Source: Sphingorhabdus lacus (GTDB taxonomy: Bacteria > Pseudomonadota > Alphaproteobacteria > Sphingomonadales > Sphingomonadaceae). From it: a DNA stretch of 64,000 bases. Below, piece by piece: positions 47,437 through 56,760 of the stretch (positions are counted from its first letter, which is position 1; every line of letters starts with the position of its first letter). The stretch spans positions 1,426,001-1,490,000 of the forward strand of contig NZ_CP035733.1 of NCBI RefSeq assembly GCF_009768975.1, written 5' to 3'. A program made the translations under genes and the position numbers. The notes beneath the pieces are model-generated. The model did not search any database, had not been told where the DNA came from, and worked only from the letters and a program-made list of their open reading frames with translations.

Positions 47437-48499
47437 CAAACACCTTGCTTTCCGTCTCCCTCGAACTGCCATTTCGGTCGAACTGGAGTTCCTTGACCAC
47501 GATTTCACCATCGATCAGCACCGGTTTGCCATCGAGGAAGAGTGAGCAGCCGCGCATGGGAATATCGAGGTGGCAGGCCGTATCATTCATTCCGCCAAGC
47601 TCGTTGTTGGGGCCGGTCGAAAACAGCACATTGCCGAGATAGCTGCGCGGCTCCATCCCCATGCCCCCGGGGAATTCGCCCGGCGTCATTCGATGCCATT
47701 TGGCATCCGGATTCATCCCCCAGCCAATATGGCTCATGGCAAATCCGCGCTCGTCCTCGAAGTCGGCCATATAGGATTTGACGAGGTCGGCTTCCAAGCC
47801 ACCGCGGATGTCCGTGATCCATCCCCGCTTGATCGTATAGGTAATTGGCTCGCGAACGTAGATATTCTGGGGGAGGAGCACGTCGCCCGGCCCCACGACG
47901 ATCTGACCATCGACACCGTCATCGTCCCCGCCGGTAAATACGAAGCCTGAAGGCCAATGATCCCAACGCCCGGGCTGGTCCGTGCAGGCATATTCGGTGA
48001 TGATGGGGTATGTGCCGAGCTTGTAGATCACATCGGTTCCATGAGGAGAGGTGATGTGCATCGACTTGGCCTGCGCCAGCAATTCCCCCGCCCGCTCGAC
48101 TTTCTCGCGCAGTTTAGGGTTCGGCAACATGCGCGCGAGCAGTTCGGGCGGCTCGACCACGGTCAGCACGCGCGTGCCGGCCGCCTGGATCGCCATCTGC
48201 TCCGGCGAGAACAGCAGAAAAATGCAGTCGATGAGCATGTCGGCGTTCTTGAGGGCCTCAACCGCCTCTGGCATGGCGGCGAGCGACGTCTGGCCGACCG
48301 CCCACCCCCCCGTTGGAGACGCCGCGGGAAGGCGCATGTGATAAATATTCGCGCCCAACGTCCTGCCGGCAGCGAGGAAGGCATCCGCATAGTCGAGGCG
48401 TTCGTCGCCCTGGGTGAGGACAATCAGGCGCTCGTTCGCACCCACTCCGGACATCTTCAGTTGATGCAGGCAAATTTCGATAAAGCTTGCGCGATCCAT
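47423..48499 (-). CDS. nicX: 2,5-dihydroxypyridine 5,6-dioxygenase
   Basis: 358 residues from the ATG at 48499, with GGAGCG upstream. An Fe(II) extradiol-like dioxygenase that opens 2,5-dihydroxypyridine to N-formylmaleamate. The metal ligands of the family (His, then HxD 53 residues later) are in place: His257 (SHIGWGMNP), His310 and Asp312 (CHLDIPMRG). Length agrees with Pseudomonas NicX (about 350). This gene is the diagnostic enzyme of the maleamate pathway. Confidence 0.95.
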   Translation of the reverse strand: MDRASFIEICLHQLKMSGVGANERLIVLTQGDERLDYADAFLAAGRTLGANIYHMRLPAASPTGGWAVGQTSLAAMPEAVEALKNADMLIDCIFLLFSPEQMAIQAAGTRVLTVVEPPELLARMLPNPKLREKVERAGELLAQAKSMHITSPHGTDVIYKLGTYPIITEYACTDQPGRWDHWPSGFVFTGGDDDGVDGQIVVGPGDVLLPQNIYVREPITYTIKRGWITDIRGGLEADLVKSYMADFEDERGFAMSHIGWGMNPDAKWHRMTPGEFPGGMGMEPRSYLGNVLFSTGPNNELGGMNDTACHLDIPMRGCSLFLDGKPVLIDGEIVVKELQFDRNGSSRETESKVFDVAG

Positions 48500-48518
48500 T
48501 GCGGACGCTCCAATTCTG

Positions 48519-49304
48519 TCAAATTCTGAAATCGCTGACGGCGCGCAAAAAACCATCTAGGTCGTCCCACGGGATCATGTGCCCCGCGCCCTCGACCGTC
48601 GTGATTTCGATGTTCGGCGCAAGGCACTTGAACTCTGTGATGTCAGCCTCTTCGATCACCGGAGAGGCGCCGGCCACTACCAGGCGCATCGGCAAATCGA
48701 GGTGCGGCAAGTCCTGATGAATGTCGTCGGCGTGAAAACCCTTATAGGCGGTATCGATCGCATCAAGATCACAGCTATGGAGCCACTCAGCCCGCAGCGC
48801 GCGCTGCTCTTCGGTCCAGGTGGGGCAGAAGGCCTTCATGTCCTCCGCCGAACAGCCCCGCTGTGCCAACAGGATGGAGTCTTCGTACCAGGGCCAGGCC
48901 GAGGGATAGGGACGCCGGCCGGGTCCGCTTACCGGCGGATCGACGAGGATCAGCCCGCCAAAGGCCCCCGGCGCCTTGCGCGCAGCGCGGATCGCCGTGC
49001 GTGCGCCCATCGAATGGCCAAGAACGATAGGCGCGTCCATTTCGAGCGCCTCAACAAGAGCGACAGCGTCGTCCGCCATCGCATCGAGCGAATAGTCGAG
49101 GTCTCCCCCTTGGCTGAGCCCGCGCCCCCGCACATCCAGAACATGAACTTCGAAATGCTCCGAAAGGGGTTTTGCAACGAAGTCCCAGGTGACCGCCGGC
49201 GAGGTAATCCCCGGAATCAACAGCATTTGCGGGCCGCCCTCACCGTGCTGAATCAGATGGTGCCGGATGCCGTTCGCATGGACGTTATAGCCGCGCATCG
49301 CCAT
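48519..49304 (-). CDS. nicD: N-formylmaleamate deformylase
   Basis: 261 residues of the alpha/beta-hydrolase fold: oxyanion region LIPGITSPAVTW, nucleophile Ser98 in LGHSMGARTA and His242 in EGAGHMIPWDD. Releases formate from N-formylmaleamate to give maleamate. It ends 19 bp before nicX and starts 4 bp after nicE. The identity follows from family resemblance and the conserved nicE-nicD-nicX-nicF order. Confidence 0.9.
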   Translation of the reverse strand: MAMRGYNVHANGIRHHLIQHGEGGPQMLLIPGITSPAVTWDFVAKPLSEHFEVHVLDVRGRGLSQGGDLDYSLDAMADDAVALVEALEMDAPIVLGHSMGARTAIRAARKAPGAFGGLILVDPPVSGPGRRPYPSAWPWYEDSILLAQRGCSAEDMKAFCPTWTEEQRALRAEWLHSCDLDAIDTAYKGFHADDIHQDLPHLDLPMRLVVAGASPVIEEADITEFKCLAPNIEITTVEGAGHMIPWDDLDGFLRAVSDFRI

Positions 49305-49308
49305 CCCC

Positions 49309-50061
49309 TTAGTAGGCGCCAGAAAGCAGGGTGCCGCCGCCGGGCACCCGCGTGTCGAGATCGAGCGACTTGAGCATCGCCCAGGTCGTGGCGATCGCCG
49401 CGGTCAAAACGGGCTTGCCGACCTGCGCCTCGACAATCGAGACAGCGGGCAGAGACGGCATCTGCACACATGCCGACAGCACGACCGCGTCGACGTCGCC
49501 GATCTGTTCCATGCTGGCGACAATGCCGGGAAGACGGGCCGGGTCGTGCCCGGCAACCGCGAGATTGTCGGAAATCTCAAGAGCGCGCCATTCCGTCACT
49601 TCAATACCCTCACTGCGGATATAGTTCACGACCATCTCCGTCAGCGGCTTCATATAGGGAGCAACGATAGCGACCTTCTTCGCGCCAATCGCCTTGATGC
49701 CATCGACAAGCGCTCCGGCGGAGGAGACAACGGGCGCTGAATTGCCGTTGTCGACGGTGACCTGATGCAGCCTCGCCTGCGACTCGCGATGATAGCCATG
49801 CCCCATCGACATGATCGCCACGAGGCAGGCATAGCCCATCACATCGACCGCAGCGTCGGACAGTTCAAGCGCGCAGCGATCACTCGCCGCATCCATCGCG
49901 GCCAATTCTTCCTTCGTGACATGCTTCATCCGCATGCGCGAGGAATGGAAGGTGAAGCGCTCAGGCGAAATCGTCTCACGCGCACGCAAGAGTGCCGGAA
50001 TCTCGGTTTCCATCGTCACGTTGGAACTCGGCACGATCTGGCCGATGCGATAGGTTCTCAT
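49309..50061 (-). CDS. nicE: Maleate cis-trans isomerase
   Basis: 250 residues of the Asp/Glu racemase fold. The two catalytic cysteines of maleate isomerases are present: Cys79 (MGYACLVAIM) and Cys198 (LSACVQMPSL), also the N-terminal IGQIVPSSNVTMETE. Isomerises maleate to fumarate, which enters the TCA cycle. First gene of the operon, with an AAAGGAG ribosome site. Confidence 0.94.
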   Translation of the reverse strand: MRTYRIGQIVPSSNVTMETEIPALLRARETISPERFTFHSSRMRMKHVTKEELAAMDAASDRCALELSDAAVDVMGYACLVAIMSMGHGYHRESQARLHQVTVDNGNSAPVVSSAGALVDGIKAIGAKKVAIVAPYMKPLTEMVVNYIRSEGIEVTEWRALEISDNLAVAGHDPARLPGIVASMEQIGDVDAVVLSACVQMPSLPAVSIVEAQVGKPVLTAAIATTWAMLKSLDLDTRVPGGGTLLSGAY

Positions 50062-50082
50062 GAGGATCTCCTTTACTCATAT

Positions 50083-50111
50083 ATATTAATTAGTCACTCG
50101 TATAAATACAA
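50083..50111 (-). promoter_or_regulatory. Promoter-like site of the nic operon
   Basis: TTGTAT (50111-50106), a 17 bp spacer and TAATAT (50088-50083) lie just 22 bp before the nicE ATG. The sequence TGACTAATTAAT inside it recurs with one mismatch upstream of the Mo-hydroxylase operon. A regulator bound there would block RNA polymerase. Confidence 0.5.
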
Positions 50112-51119
50112 GCGAAATTCGCCGGCCGCATGCATTGGATACACGCCGAGCGAAGCGTTGCAGTAACAAAATCGCATAGCAACCCACCACTCTCAATATA
50201 ATGTAACAGTTTCATAGCTATAAGGGGTATGCCATAAAAACCTCCGTACAAAGCTGTTGGCTTGAAGCGGTGAGGGCTTCCCACGCTATGGCAATCTCGC
50301 CTAGGCCAGACGATTATGAAAAAGTTCTGCAATACGATCAAATTCTGCGAATGCGGTATTTTCTGAAACGTCCACAATCAATTTTGTTGGGCTGTACTTG
50401 CCGCGCCGAAAGCAAAAGAACTGAGGCCAATCTGCGCAGCCATTTTTGCAGATCCGCCAACCATTGCTTGAAAATCGCCCGTTAACTCATGCAGGTCGAG
50501 CACATGGGCCGATTAGTCGACTTGAAAGCAGGCGATCAAAATAAAACCTATCACAACATCAATCCCCAATGTTTTTTGCCGGCGTTTGGTGAAGGAACTT
50601 TCCAACCTGGTTAGTCGCTTACTACCATTGAATACCTCAAGGGCTGCCACCCGACGCCGCCGATGCTTCCCCCCGACGCGAAAGCTCTCGCAGTCGTAGC
50701 TCCTTGGCACTGGGTAACGCCTGCGACGTTTATCCCCTCAAACTTTTACGCGCATTCAACTACTTGAAGCAGCAATTGAGCGCTGATCAAACATTGGCTT
50801 TCCAATGCACTATTGTGGATTTGTGAGCGCTTGAGGAAATCATCTCTCGCAATGGGACACCAACAAACCACTTTGGTAGCACAGTGAAATGGCGGATACT
50901 TGCCTCTTTCCCGAATGTGGCACGCGCAAAGCATGATGATCAAACATTCAGTTTTATCGCTGCCGGTTGCGATAGGCGAGAGGCCGAACACTATACGAGT
51001 TTTCAAAAACGCGGCGGCTAACGTCAAACCAGACACGGAAGGATTATCATTCAATTTGCCCCCGCTGCAGCGTCGCAGCGGGGGAAGTTTACCAAGAGAT
51101 TTGTTTGTGGCTTCCCGGG
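50112..51119. other. Long intergenic region between nicE and the TonB receptor
   Basis: About 1 kb with no gene that can be supported; short frames on both strands lack family resemblance or good starts. Near its right end is a hairpin (listed separately). It may be the eroded remains of an insertion. Confidence 0.5.
51059..51084 (-). terminator. Hairpin after the TonB receptor gene
   Basis: CCCCCGCTGC and GCAGCGGGGG form a perfect 10 bp GC-rich stem with a 6-base loop, 35 bp downstream of the receptor stop on the minus strand. No T-run follows, so termination efficiency is uncertain. Confidence 0.6.
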
Positions 51120-53405
51120 TTAGAACCGGAAAGTAGCATCTACGCCATATGTGCGCGGCGTGCCCCGAATGAGGTAATCAAGCCCCGCAAACCTCAACGC
51201 TAAACCGTAGTTGAAATACTTCTGATTGAAGAGGTTTTTCACGCCTGCACCAACAGAAAAACGATCTCCGTTGTACGCAATCCGAGCGTTGGAAACCCAA
51301 TAGCCCTTCTGGGAAACCGCTGTCGTTTGCGCAATATCAAAATAGATGCGCGAGGTATAAGACGCATCAATGTTGAGATCGACCGTCCCATCTTTAATTT
51401 CCGCGAGCACGAAGCCGCCCGTGAGGTTTAAGCTAAATTTCGCAGAATTTGATATTTGGTTCCCGGCGACAATGGTGCCGCTCGAACCTGATACGACAGC
51501 ATCGTTGTCATATTCGGGATCCAGTGCACCAATGCCCACACCAAGCGTTACCCGATCTATTGGCCGCGCAGTTATCTCGGCTTCGATACCGCGGACGCGG
51601 GCACCACTGATCGAACGGAGAGGAAACAACCCCCCCGCTTCAGTCACGACGACCTGCTGGTTACGGTAGTCGGTCTGGAACAGTGAACCGTTGATCGTCA
51701 GCGTGCGATCTAGCAGGGTAGATTTGAAGCCAGCTTCATAGGTCCGCGCCGTCTCAGGGGGCGCGAAGGTGATTTCGGACGGATCACTGAACGCTTGCGC
51801 ATTCACTGCACCGCTGCGATAGCCTTCGCGCATGGAGGCATAGAGCAAGACGTCGTCGGAAGGCTTCCAATTTACACCTACTTCGAAGCTGGTATTGCTA
51901 AAGGTGCTGCGGTCGGAATAGCCACTTATGGTTGGGAAGGCCAAGGGATCTATATTATCCCCTAGGAATGCGTTGAAGTTTGCAACAGCGACTTTATCCC
52001 GACTGAATCGCACACCGCCATATACGGAAACTGTCTCAGTTATTTCTAAATCGCCACGAAGATAAGCCGCATAGCTTTTGCGCTCTTGATCGAAACTATT
52101 TGACTGGACAAAACCCGTTCCGGTTGGCGTAAATCCAAAGCTGCATGCGGGACCGCAACCCGGATCGGTAAGGAGCGAATAATCGAACCCGGCATTGACC
52201 GAGTCTTTCGAATAGAAAAGACCGGCCTGAGCATTGAATGGTCCATCAAATGACGTCGCCAAACGCAACTCCTGAACGAACTGCTTGATATCTCGGCCAA
52301 AGGTGACGATCGGGTCATCCGCCTCGATAACAAGGCCGTCGTCATCTCCAATATCGACCCACTTGCCCCAGTCATAGGTCGTCACAGAGGTCAGCCTGAT
52401 AACATCGGATGCATCCCAATTCATGATCAGGTTTAGCCCATCGCTGCGGATAGTCCGCTCTGGCGTGTTGGTCGTTGCAGTTTGAAAAAAGCCCAAGCCA
52501 TTTCGGTTCGATCCGGGAAGACCGGACAAATTATTGCCGGGAAACAAAATTGCCGGATCATTGAAATCAATGTTCCCGGCGAACGGCGCATAGTTACGGC
52601 CACCGCTCCTAACATGGTTGTAACGTAGCGTAGCCTCAAAGCTGTTCGAGGGTTCGAACTGCAGTGCCCCTCTGAAAGCAAAGACGTCCGTCTGGTCCAG
52701 ATCGCCAAGGCCCGGCGTCACGTTTTCAAGCACGCCAGTGTCATGGACGTAGAGCGCAGCAACGCGCACCGCCAGCACTCCATCTATCAAGGGAGCTTGC
52801 ACGGCTCCCTGTAACCGAACACGATTAAAGTTACCGTAAGAGCCGGTTACATATCCTTCGGTCGAAAAACTAGGCTTTTTGGTTACGATGTTTACGGCAC
52901 CACCTGTCGCATTCTTCCCGTAAAGCGTTCCCTGTGGGCCGCGAAGAACCTCGACGCGCTCGACGTCAAACAAAGGCATCGTTTCAAATGTTGAAAGACC
53001 GCGGATGCCTTCGTCGATATAGACGGCAATAGGCTTGCTCTGGTTCGCAGAATAGTCGGTTGAAGAAATACCCCGAATAACAAAGTTGGGCGGACCGCCT
53101 TCACCGAAGGGAGATGCGACTTGTGTATTTGGCGTAACCTTCATCAAATCGCCAATCTGCACCGCTTGGCGGGCCGCAATCGCCACTTCGCCAAAGGCGG
53201 AGACGGCAACCGGAACGTCCTGGAGACGTTGCTCGCGCCGTTGCGCGGTAACAATAATGTCGCCGGAGTCGCCTGCAACCTGCTGCTCTTCCTCGGGCGT
53301 TGCGGCATCCTGAGCATAAGCCGCCGAAGAATAAACCAGCGGCAACGAAGCGAGCGAAACTGCCAACGCAGTATGTGCTGAACCGCGTATCAATCGAGCA
53401 ATCAT
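51120..53405 (-). CDS. TonB-dependent receptor of the catabolic island
   Basis: 761 residues with a signal peptide ending at AYAQDA. The TonB-box-like segment DIIVTAQRREQRLQDVPVAV is typical of sphingomonad receptors, followed by plug motifs FVIRGISSTDYS and VEVLRGPQGTLYGKNATGG. The C-terminus ends in ...YGVDATFRF, with the terminal Phe of outer-membrane barrels. It has a GGGAG ribosome site. Likely substrate: the pyridine compound or a conjugate; sphingomonads often place a dedicated receptor in catabolic clusters. Confidence 0.9.
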   Translation of the reverse strand: MIARLIRGSAHTALAVSLASLPLVYSSAAYAQDAATPEEEQQVAGDSGDIIVTAQRREQRLQDVPVAVSAFGEVAIAARQAVQIGDLMKVTPNTQVASPFGEGGPPNFVIRGISSTDYSANQSKPIAVYIDEGIRGLSTFETMPLFDVERVEVLRGPQGTLYGKNATGGAVNIVTKKPSFSTEGYVTGSYGNFNRVRLQGAVQAPLIDGVLAVRVAALYVHDTGVLENVTPGLGDLDQTDVFAFRGALQFEPSNSFEATLRYNHVRSGGRNYAPFAGNIDFNDPAILFPGNNLSGLPGSNRNGLGFFQTATTNTPERTIRSDGLNLIMNWDASDVIRLTSVTTYDWGKWVDIGDDDGLVIEADDPIVTFGRDIKQFVQELRLATSFDGPFNAQAGLFYSKDSVNAGFDYSLLTDPGCGPACSFGFTPTGTGFVQSNSFDQERKSYAAYLRGDLEITETVSVYGGVRFSRDKVAVANFNAFLGDNIDPLAFPTISGYSDRSTFSNTSFEVGVNWKPSDDVLLYASMREGYRSGAVNAQAFSDPSEITFAPPETARTYEAGFKSTLLDRTLTINGSLFQTDYRNQQVVVTEAGGLFPLRSISGARVRGIEAEITARPIDRVTLGVGIGALDPEYDNDAVVSGSSGTIVAGNQISNSAKFSLNLTGGFVLAEIKDGTVDLNIDASYTSRIYFDIAQTTAVSQKGYWVSNARIAYNGDRFSVGAGVKNLFNQKYFNYGLALRFAGLDYLIRGTPRTYGVDATFRF

Positions 53406-54042
53406 TTCAATTCTCCCTCTTTATGTATGTCATTCCCACCGATCAGGACTCCATGGCATTCGAATTCCGCCATCCTCCTCCCGCTCGCGAACAAGCACTC
53501 CCGCCCAGAGAAGTACGGTTAAACCACCTTTGCTATAATTATCCTACTGCATAATTTATGTCATTGTCAACGTCAATGCAAGCCTATCTTAATTGCCCTC
53601 GCGGTCCACTCTGCGCCAAAAAAGCACCTAGAATATAGCATATTATCATTAGTTTATGAAATTTTTTATGGATCGAATCGGAGGAGATATGACCACCTTG
53701 CCATCCTGACATAAAATCACCACTCGCATAAATTAGTTGTGGAGAAAAGCAATTTTGCTACTAGTGTGAGTCGTTCGCGACCAGCGCGATTTTCAGGCGA
53801 CGCAGCGAATGCCAGTTTGCCTGCAGACGATAGCGCAATTGTCTTTGGGGCAGTGCGAACGAGATGGAGGGGTGGATGCAGAAAACGGGAATTGTTGAGC
53901 TTCGTTCACGGCGCTATCGATCAGGCATCGGTGTTGCGATCAAGCAGGGGTTGGATGCTCTTTCGTTGAAGCCCTCGAGATCAGAACTGTTGCCGTCAAA
54001 TTCGGCATCCAATGAAATTATTGGTCGTTCATGGAGGAATAT
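53406..54042. other. Divergent regulatory region between TonB receptor and permease
   Basis: About 640 bp. Upstream of the receptor, on the minus strand, it has TTGACA and an AT-rich segment with the dyad CATAAATTATG (about 53550). On the plus strand GGAGGAATATATG gives the permease start. No gene is supported in between. Confidence 0.45.
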
Positions 54043-55509
54043 ATGACCCAAACAAAGGTCGCCGTCGCATCTGGGTCTGTTCAGCCCGCCGTTGACGGTC
54101 AATCCGTTGCGCTTCCGCGCTCTCTGAGCACATTCCGGCTCGCTGTCTTTGTTATCGCGGCCGTCGCGCCACTCGCCTGCGTCATTGGGGTGCTGCCCGT
54201 GGCACTTGTGTTCGGTAGTGGCACGGCCCTCCCGCTGGCATTCGTCGTTGCGACGGTCGTCACGGCATTGTTCGCAGTGGGCTATTCCGCTTTCAGTCGC
54301 GAAGTGGTGACTGGCGGCGCATTTTACACCTATATCGCGCACGGCCTCGGTCCGGTTGTAGGCTTGGGAGCAGCCGGCGTCGCGGTCGCATCATACACAA
54401 TGTTTGTGCCAGGGGGATTCAGTTATCTCGGTTATATGATGCAAACCACATTCAGCGACTTGCTCGGATTCGATCTCCACTGGGTCGTTTATTCTCTGGT
54501 AGCCTGGGTAATTATCGGTTTCTTGGGCCTTCGCCAGATCGACTTCAGTGCCAGAGTGGTGCTGATCGTCATCCTTATCGAATTCATGCTACTGCTATTT
54601 TTCGATGCAATTCTTGTTGGACAGTTGGGCAGCGCGGCTTTCCCGGCTCAATCGCTCGATTTCAGCGGTCTGTTAGGTGGTGCGCCCGGTGTTGCGATCC
54701 TGCTCGCGTTTACCTGCTATTTCGGTATCGAGTCCGCTGCACTGTTTTCCGAGGAAGCAAAGTCCCCCCAAAAATCGGTGGCCCGGGCAACTTACATCGC
54801 AATCTTCATAATCGGTATCTTCTACTTCATCACTTCGTGGATTACTATAGGTGCAATTGGACCCGACAACATTAAGGGAATTCCCGAAGCAGACGTCGGC
54901 CTCGTCTATTTCAAGCTGAGTGATAAGTATGTAAATGACGCATTTACAACTATCATCCAGGCGGCTCTCGTTACCAGCATGTTTGCGACCGTTCTTTCGA
55001 TGCATAATGTTGCTGCGCGCTATCTGTTCGTGCTTGGCCGTCAGGGCTTTCTGCCCCGCGTGCTCGGTCGCGCGCATCCGGTACACGGCGCGCCAACAGC
55101 AGCAAGCGCCTCGATTTCGGTCGTCGCGCTTATTGTCTTTACAAGCGCTGCATTTCTGGGGCTGCACCCAATGCTTGGACTGGGCTTGATCGTTCTTGGT
55201 TTTGCGGCGGTAGGTGTAATGTTCATGCAGGCTCTGACCAGTGTTGCGGTTGTGTCCTATTTCCGAAAGCATCCCGAACGTCACCTCTGGCAGCACGTGA
55301 TCGCGCCGATATTAGCGTTTCTCGGGTTGTTGGTGGCGCTGTACTTCGCGGTGACAAACTTCGAATATCTGAGCGGCAGCCAGAATCCGGTGGTCAATCG
55401 CATTCCGATTGGCATACCGTTGGCAATGGCGGCCGGCATAGGGTTCGCGCTTTGGCTCCGCCGTTATCGTCCAGCGAAGTTCGCTGAGATGCAGCTGGAC
55501 GACCTGTGA
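54043..55509 (+). CDS. APC-superfamily amino-acid/amine permease
   Basis: 488 residues from the ATG at 54043, with GGAGG 5 bp upstream; a frame start 12 bp earlier overlaps that site. About 12 membrane segments, starting LAVFVIAAVAPLACVIGVLPVALVFG, and the helix ESAALFSEEAKSPQKSVARAT following the conserved FGIES, as in APC amino-acid/polyamine transporters. It probably imports a nitrogenous substrate or intermediate through the inner membrane. It leads toward the GCDH-CaiB pair, on the same strand. Confidence 0.88.
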   Translation: MTQTKVAVASGSVQPAVDGQSVALPRSLSTFRLAVFVIAAVAPLACVIGVLPVALVFGSGTALPLAFVVATVVTALFAVGYSAFSREVVTGGAFYTYIAHGLGPVVGLGAAGVAVASYTMFVPGGFSYLGYMMQTTFSDLLGFDLHWVVYSLVAWVIIGFLGLRQIDFSARVVLIVILIEFMLLLFFDAILVGQLGSAAFPAQSLDFSGLLGGAPGVAILLAFTCYFGIESAALFSEEAKSPQKSVARATYIAIFIIGIFYFITSWITIGAIGPDNIKGIPEADVGLVYFKLSDKYVNDAFTTIIQAALVTSMFATVLSMHNVAARYLFVLGRQGFLPRVLGRAHPVHGAPTAASASISVVALIVFTSAAFLGLHPMLGLGLIVLGFAAVGVMFMQALTSVAVVSYFRKHPERHLWQHVIAPILAFLGLLVALYFAVTNFEYLSGSQNPVVNRIPIGIPLAMAAGIGFALWLRRYRPAKFAEMQLDDL

Positions 55510-55585
55510 TGATCTGACATTCAACGGCAGGGCGCGTCAAACATGGCTGCAGTCAACATGTATGTGAATTTTGATCGGATTTTGG

Positions 55586-56760
55586 ATGCATCAATTTTTA
55601 CGGTCCGACCCCTTTTACCTTGAAGACCAACTGAGTGAAGAAGAACGCATGATCCGCGATGCCGCGCGGGCCTACGCTCAGAACGAGTTGCAGCCCCCGG
55701 TTGCCGAGGCTTTTGCTCAGGAACACACCGATACCGCGATTTTTTCGGAAATGGGGCGCAAGGGTTGCTCGGCATCACCATTCCCGAGGCATTCGGGGGC
55801 ACGGGTGCAAGTTATGTGAGCTATGGCCTCGTCACCCGGGAGGTTGAGCGTGTCGACTCCGGCTATCGTTCGATGATGTCGGTGCAATCCTCATTGGTCA
55901 TGTACCCGATCCATGCGTTCGGCTCGGAAGAGCAGAAGGCGAAGTATCTGCCCGGCCTGACAAGCGGCGAACTGATCGGTTGCTTTGGCCTCACCGAACC
56001 GGATGCAGGATCCGATCCGGCTGGAATGAAAACCCGAGCGCGCAAGGTCGATGGAGGATACGTGCTGACGGGAGCCAAGACCTGGATCTCGAACGCTCCG
56101 ATCGCCGACGTCTTCATTGTGTGGGCGACTTCGGAAGTTCATGGCGGGAAGATCCGCGGGTTTATCCTTGAAAAGGGAATCAAGGGTCTCGACGCCCCCA
56201 AGATATCTGGAAAATTGTCACTTCGCGCCTCGATCACGGGCATGATCATGATGGACGAGGTCTTCGTACCGGATGATGCCCTGCTACCAGGCGTCGAGGG
56301 GATTCGCGGGCCATTCAGTTGCCTCAACTGCGCCCGCTACGGCATCAGCTGGGGTGCGCTTGGAGCGGCCGAGTTTTGCTATGCCGCTGCCTGCCAATAT
56401 GGGCTGGATCGAAAACAGTTTGAACGACCGCTGGCGGCAACCCAGCTCTGTCAGAAGAAGTTGGCGGATATGGCAACTTACATCGCCTTGGGTCTGCAGG
56501 CGAGTCTGCGGGTGGGCCACCTGATGGACGACGATCGCTTCGCACCCGAGATAATCTCGATGGTCAAGCGCAACAATGTCGGCAGGGCGCTGGACATTGC
56601 GCGCGCCGCTCGCGACATGCATGGTGGAAATGGTATTTCAGAAGAATATCAGGTCATCCGCCATATGGTCAACCTCGAGACGGTCAACACCTACGAGGGT
56701 ACCCATGATGTCCACGCCCTGATTATCGGCAGGGCCATCACGGGGATCGCGGCTTTCTGA
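55586..56760 (+). pseudogene. Glutaryl-CoA dehydrogenase, single-base frameshift
   Basis: Homology to glutaryl-CoA dehydrogenase runs without gap from [20 protein letters not shown] to [21 protein letters not shown], including the catalytic Glu in TYEGTHD. At about 55764 one base (a T in what should be GGTTTGCTCGG) is missing, so the frame changes after EMGRKG; the second frame begins [12 protein letters not shown]. With that base restored the protein would have 391 residues, the family's length. The reaction would be glutaryl-CoA to crotonyl-CoA plus CO2. Either a recent pseudogene or a sequencing indel. Confidence 0.88.
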
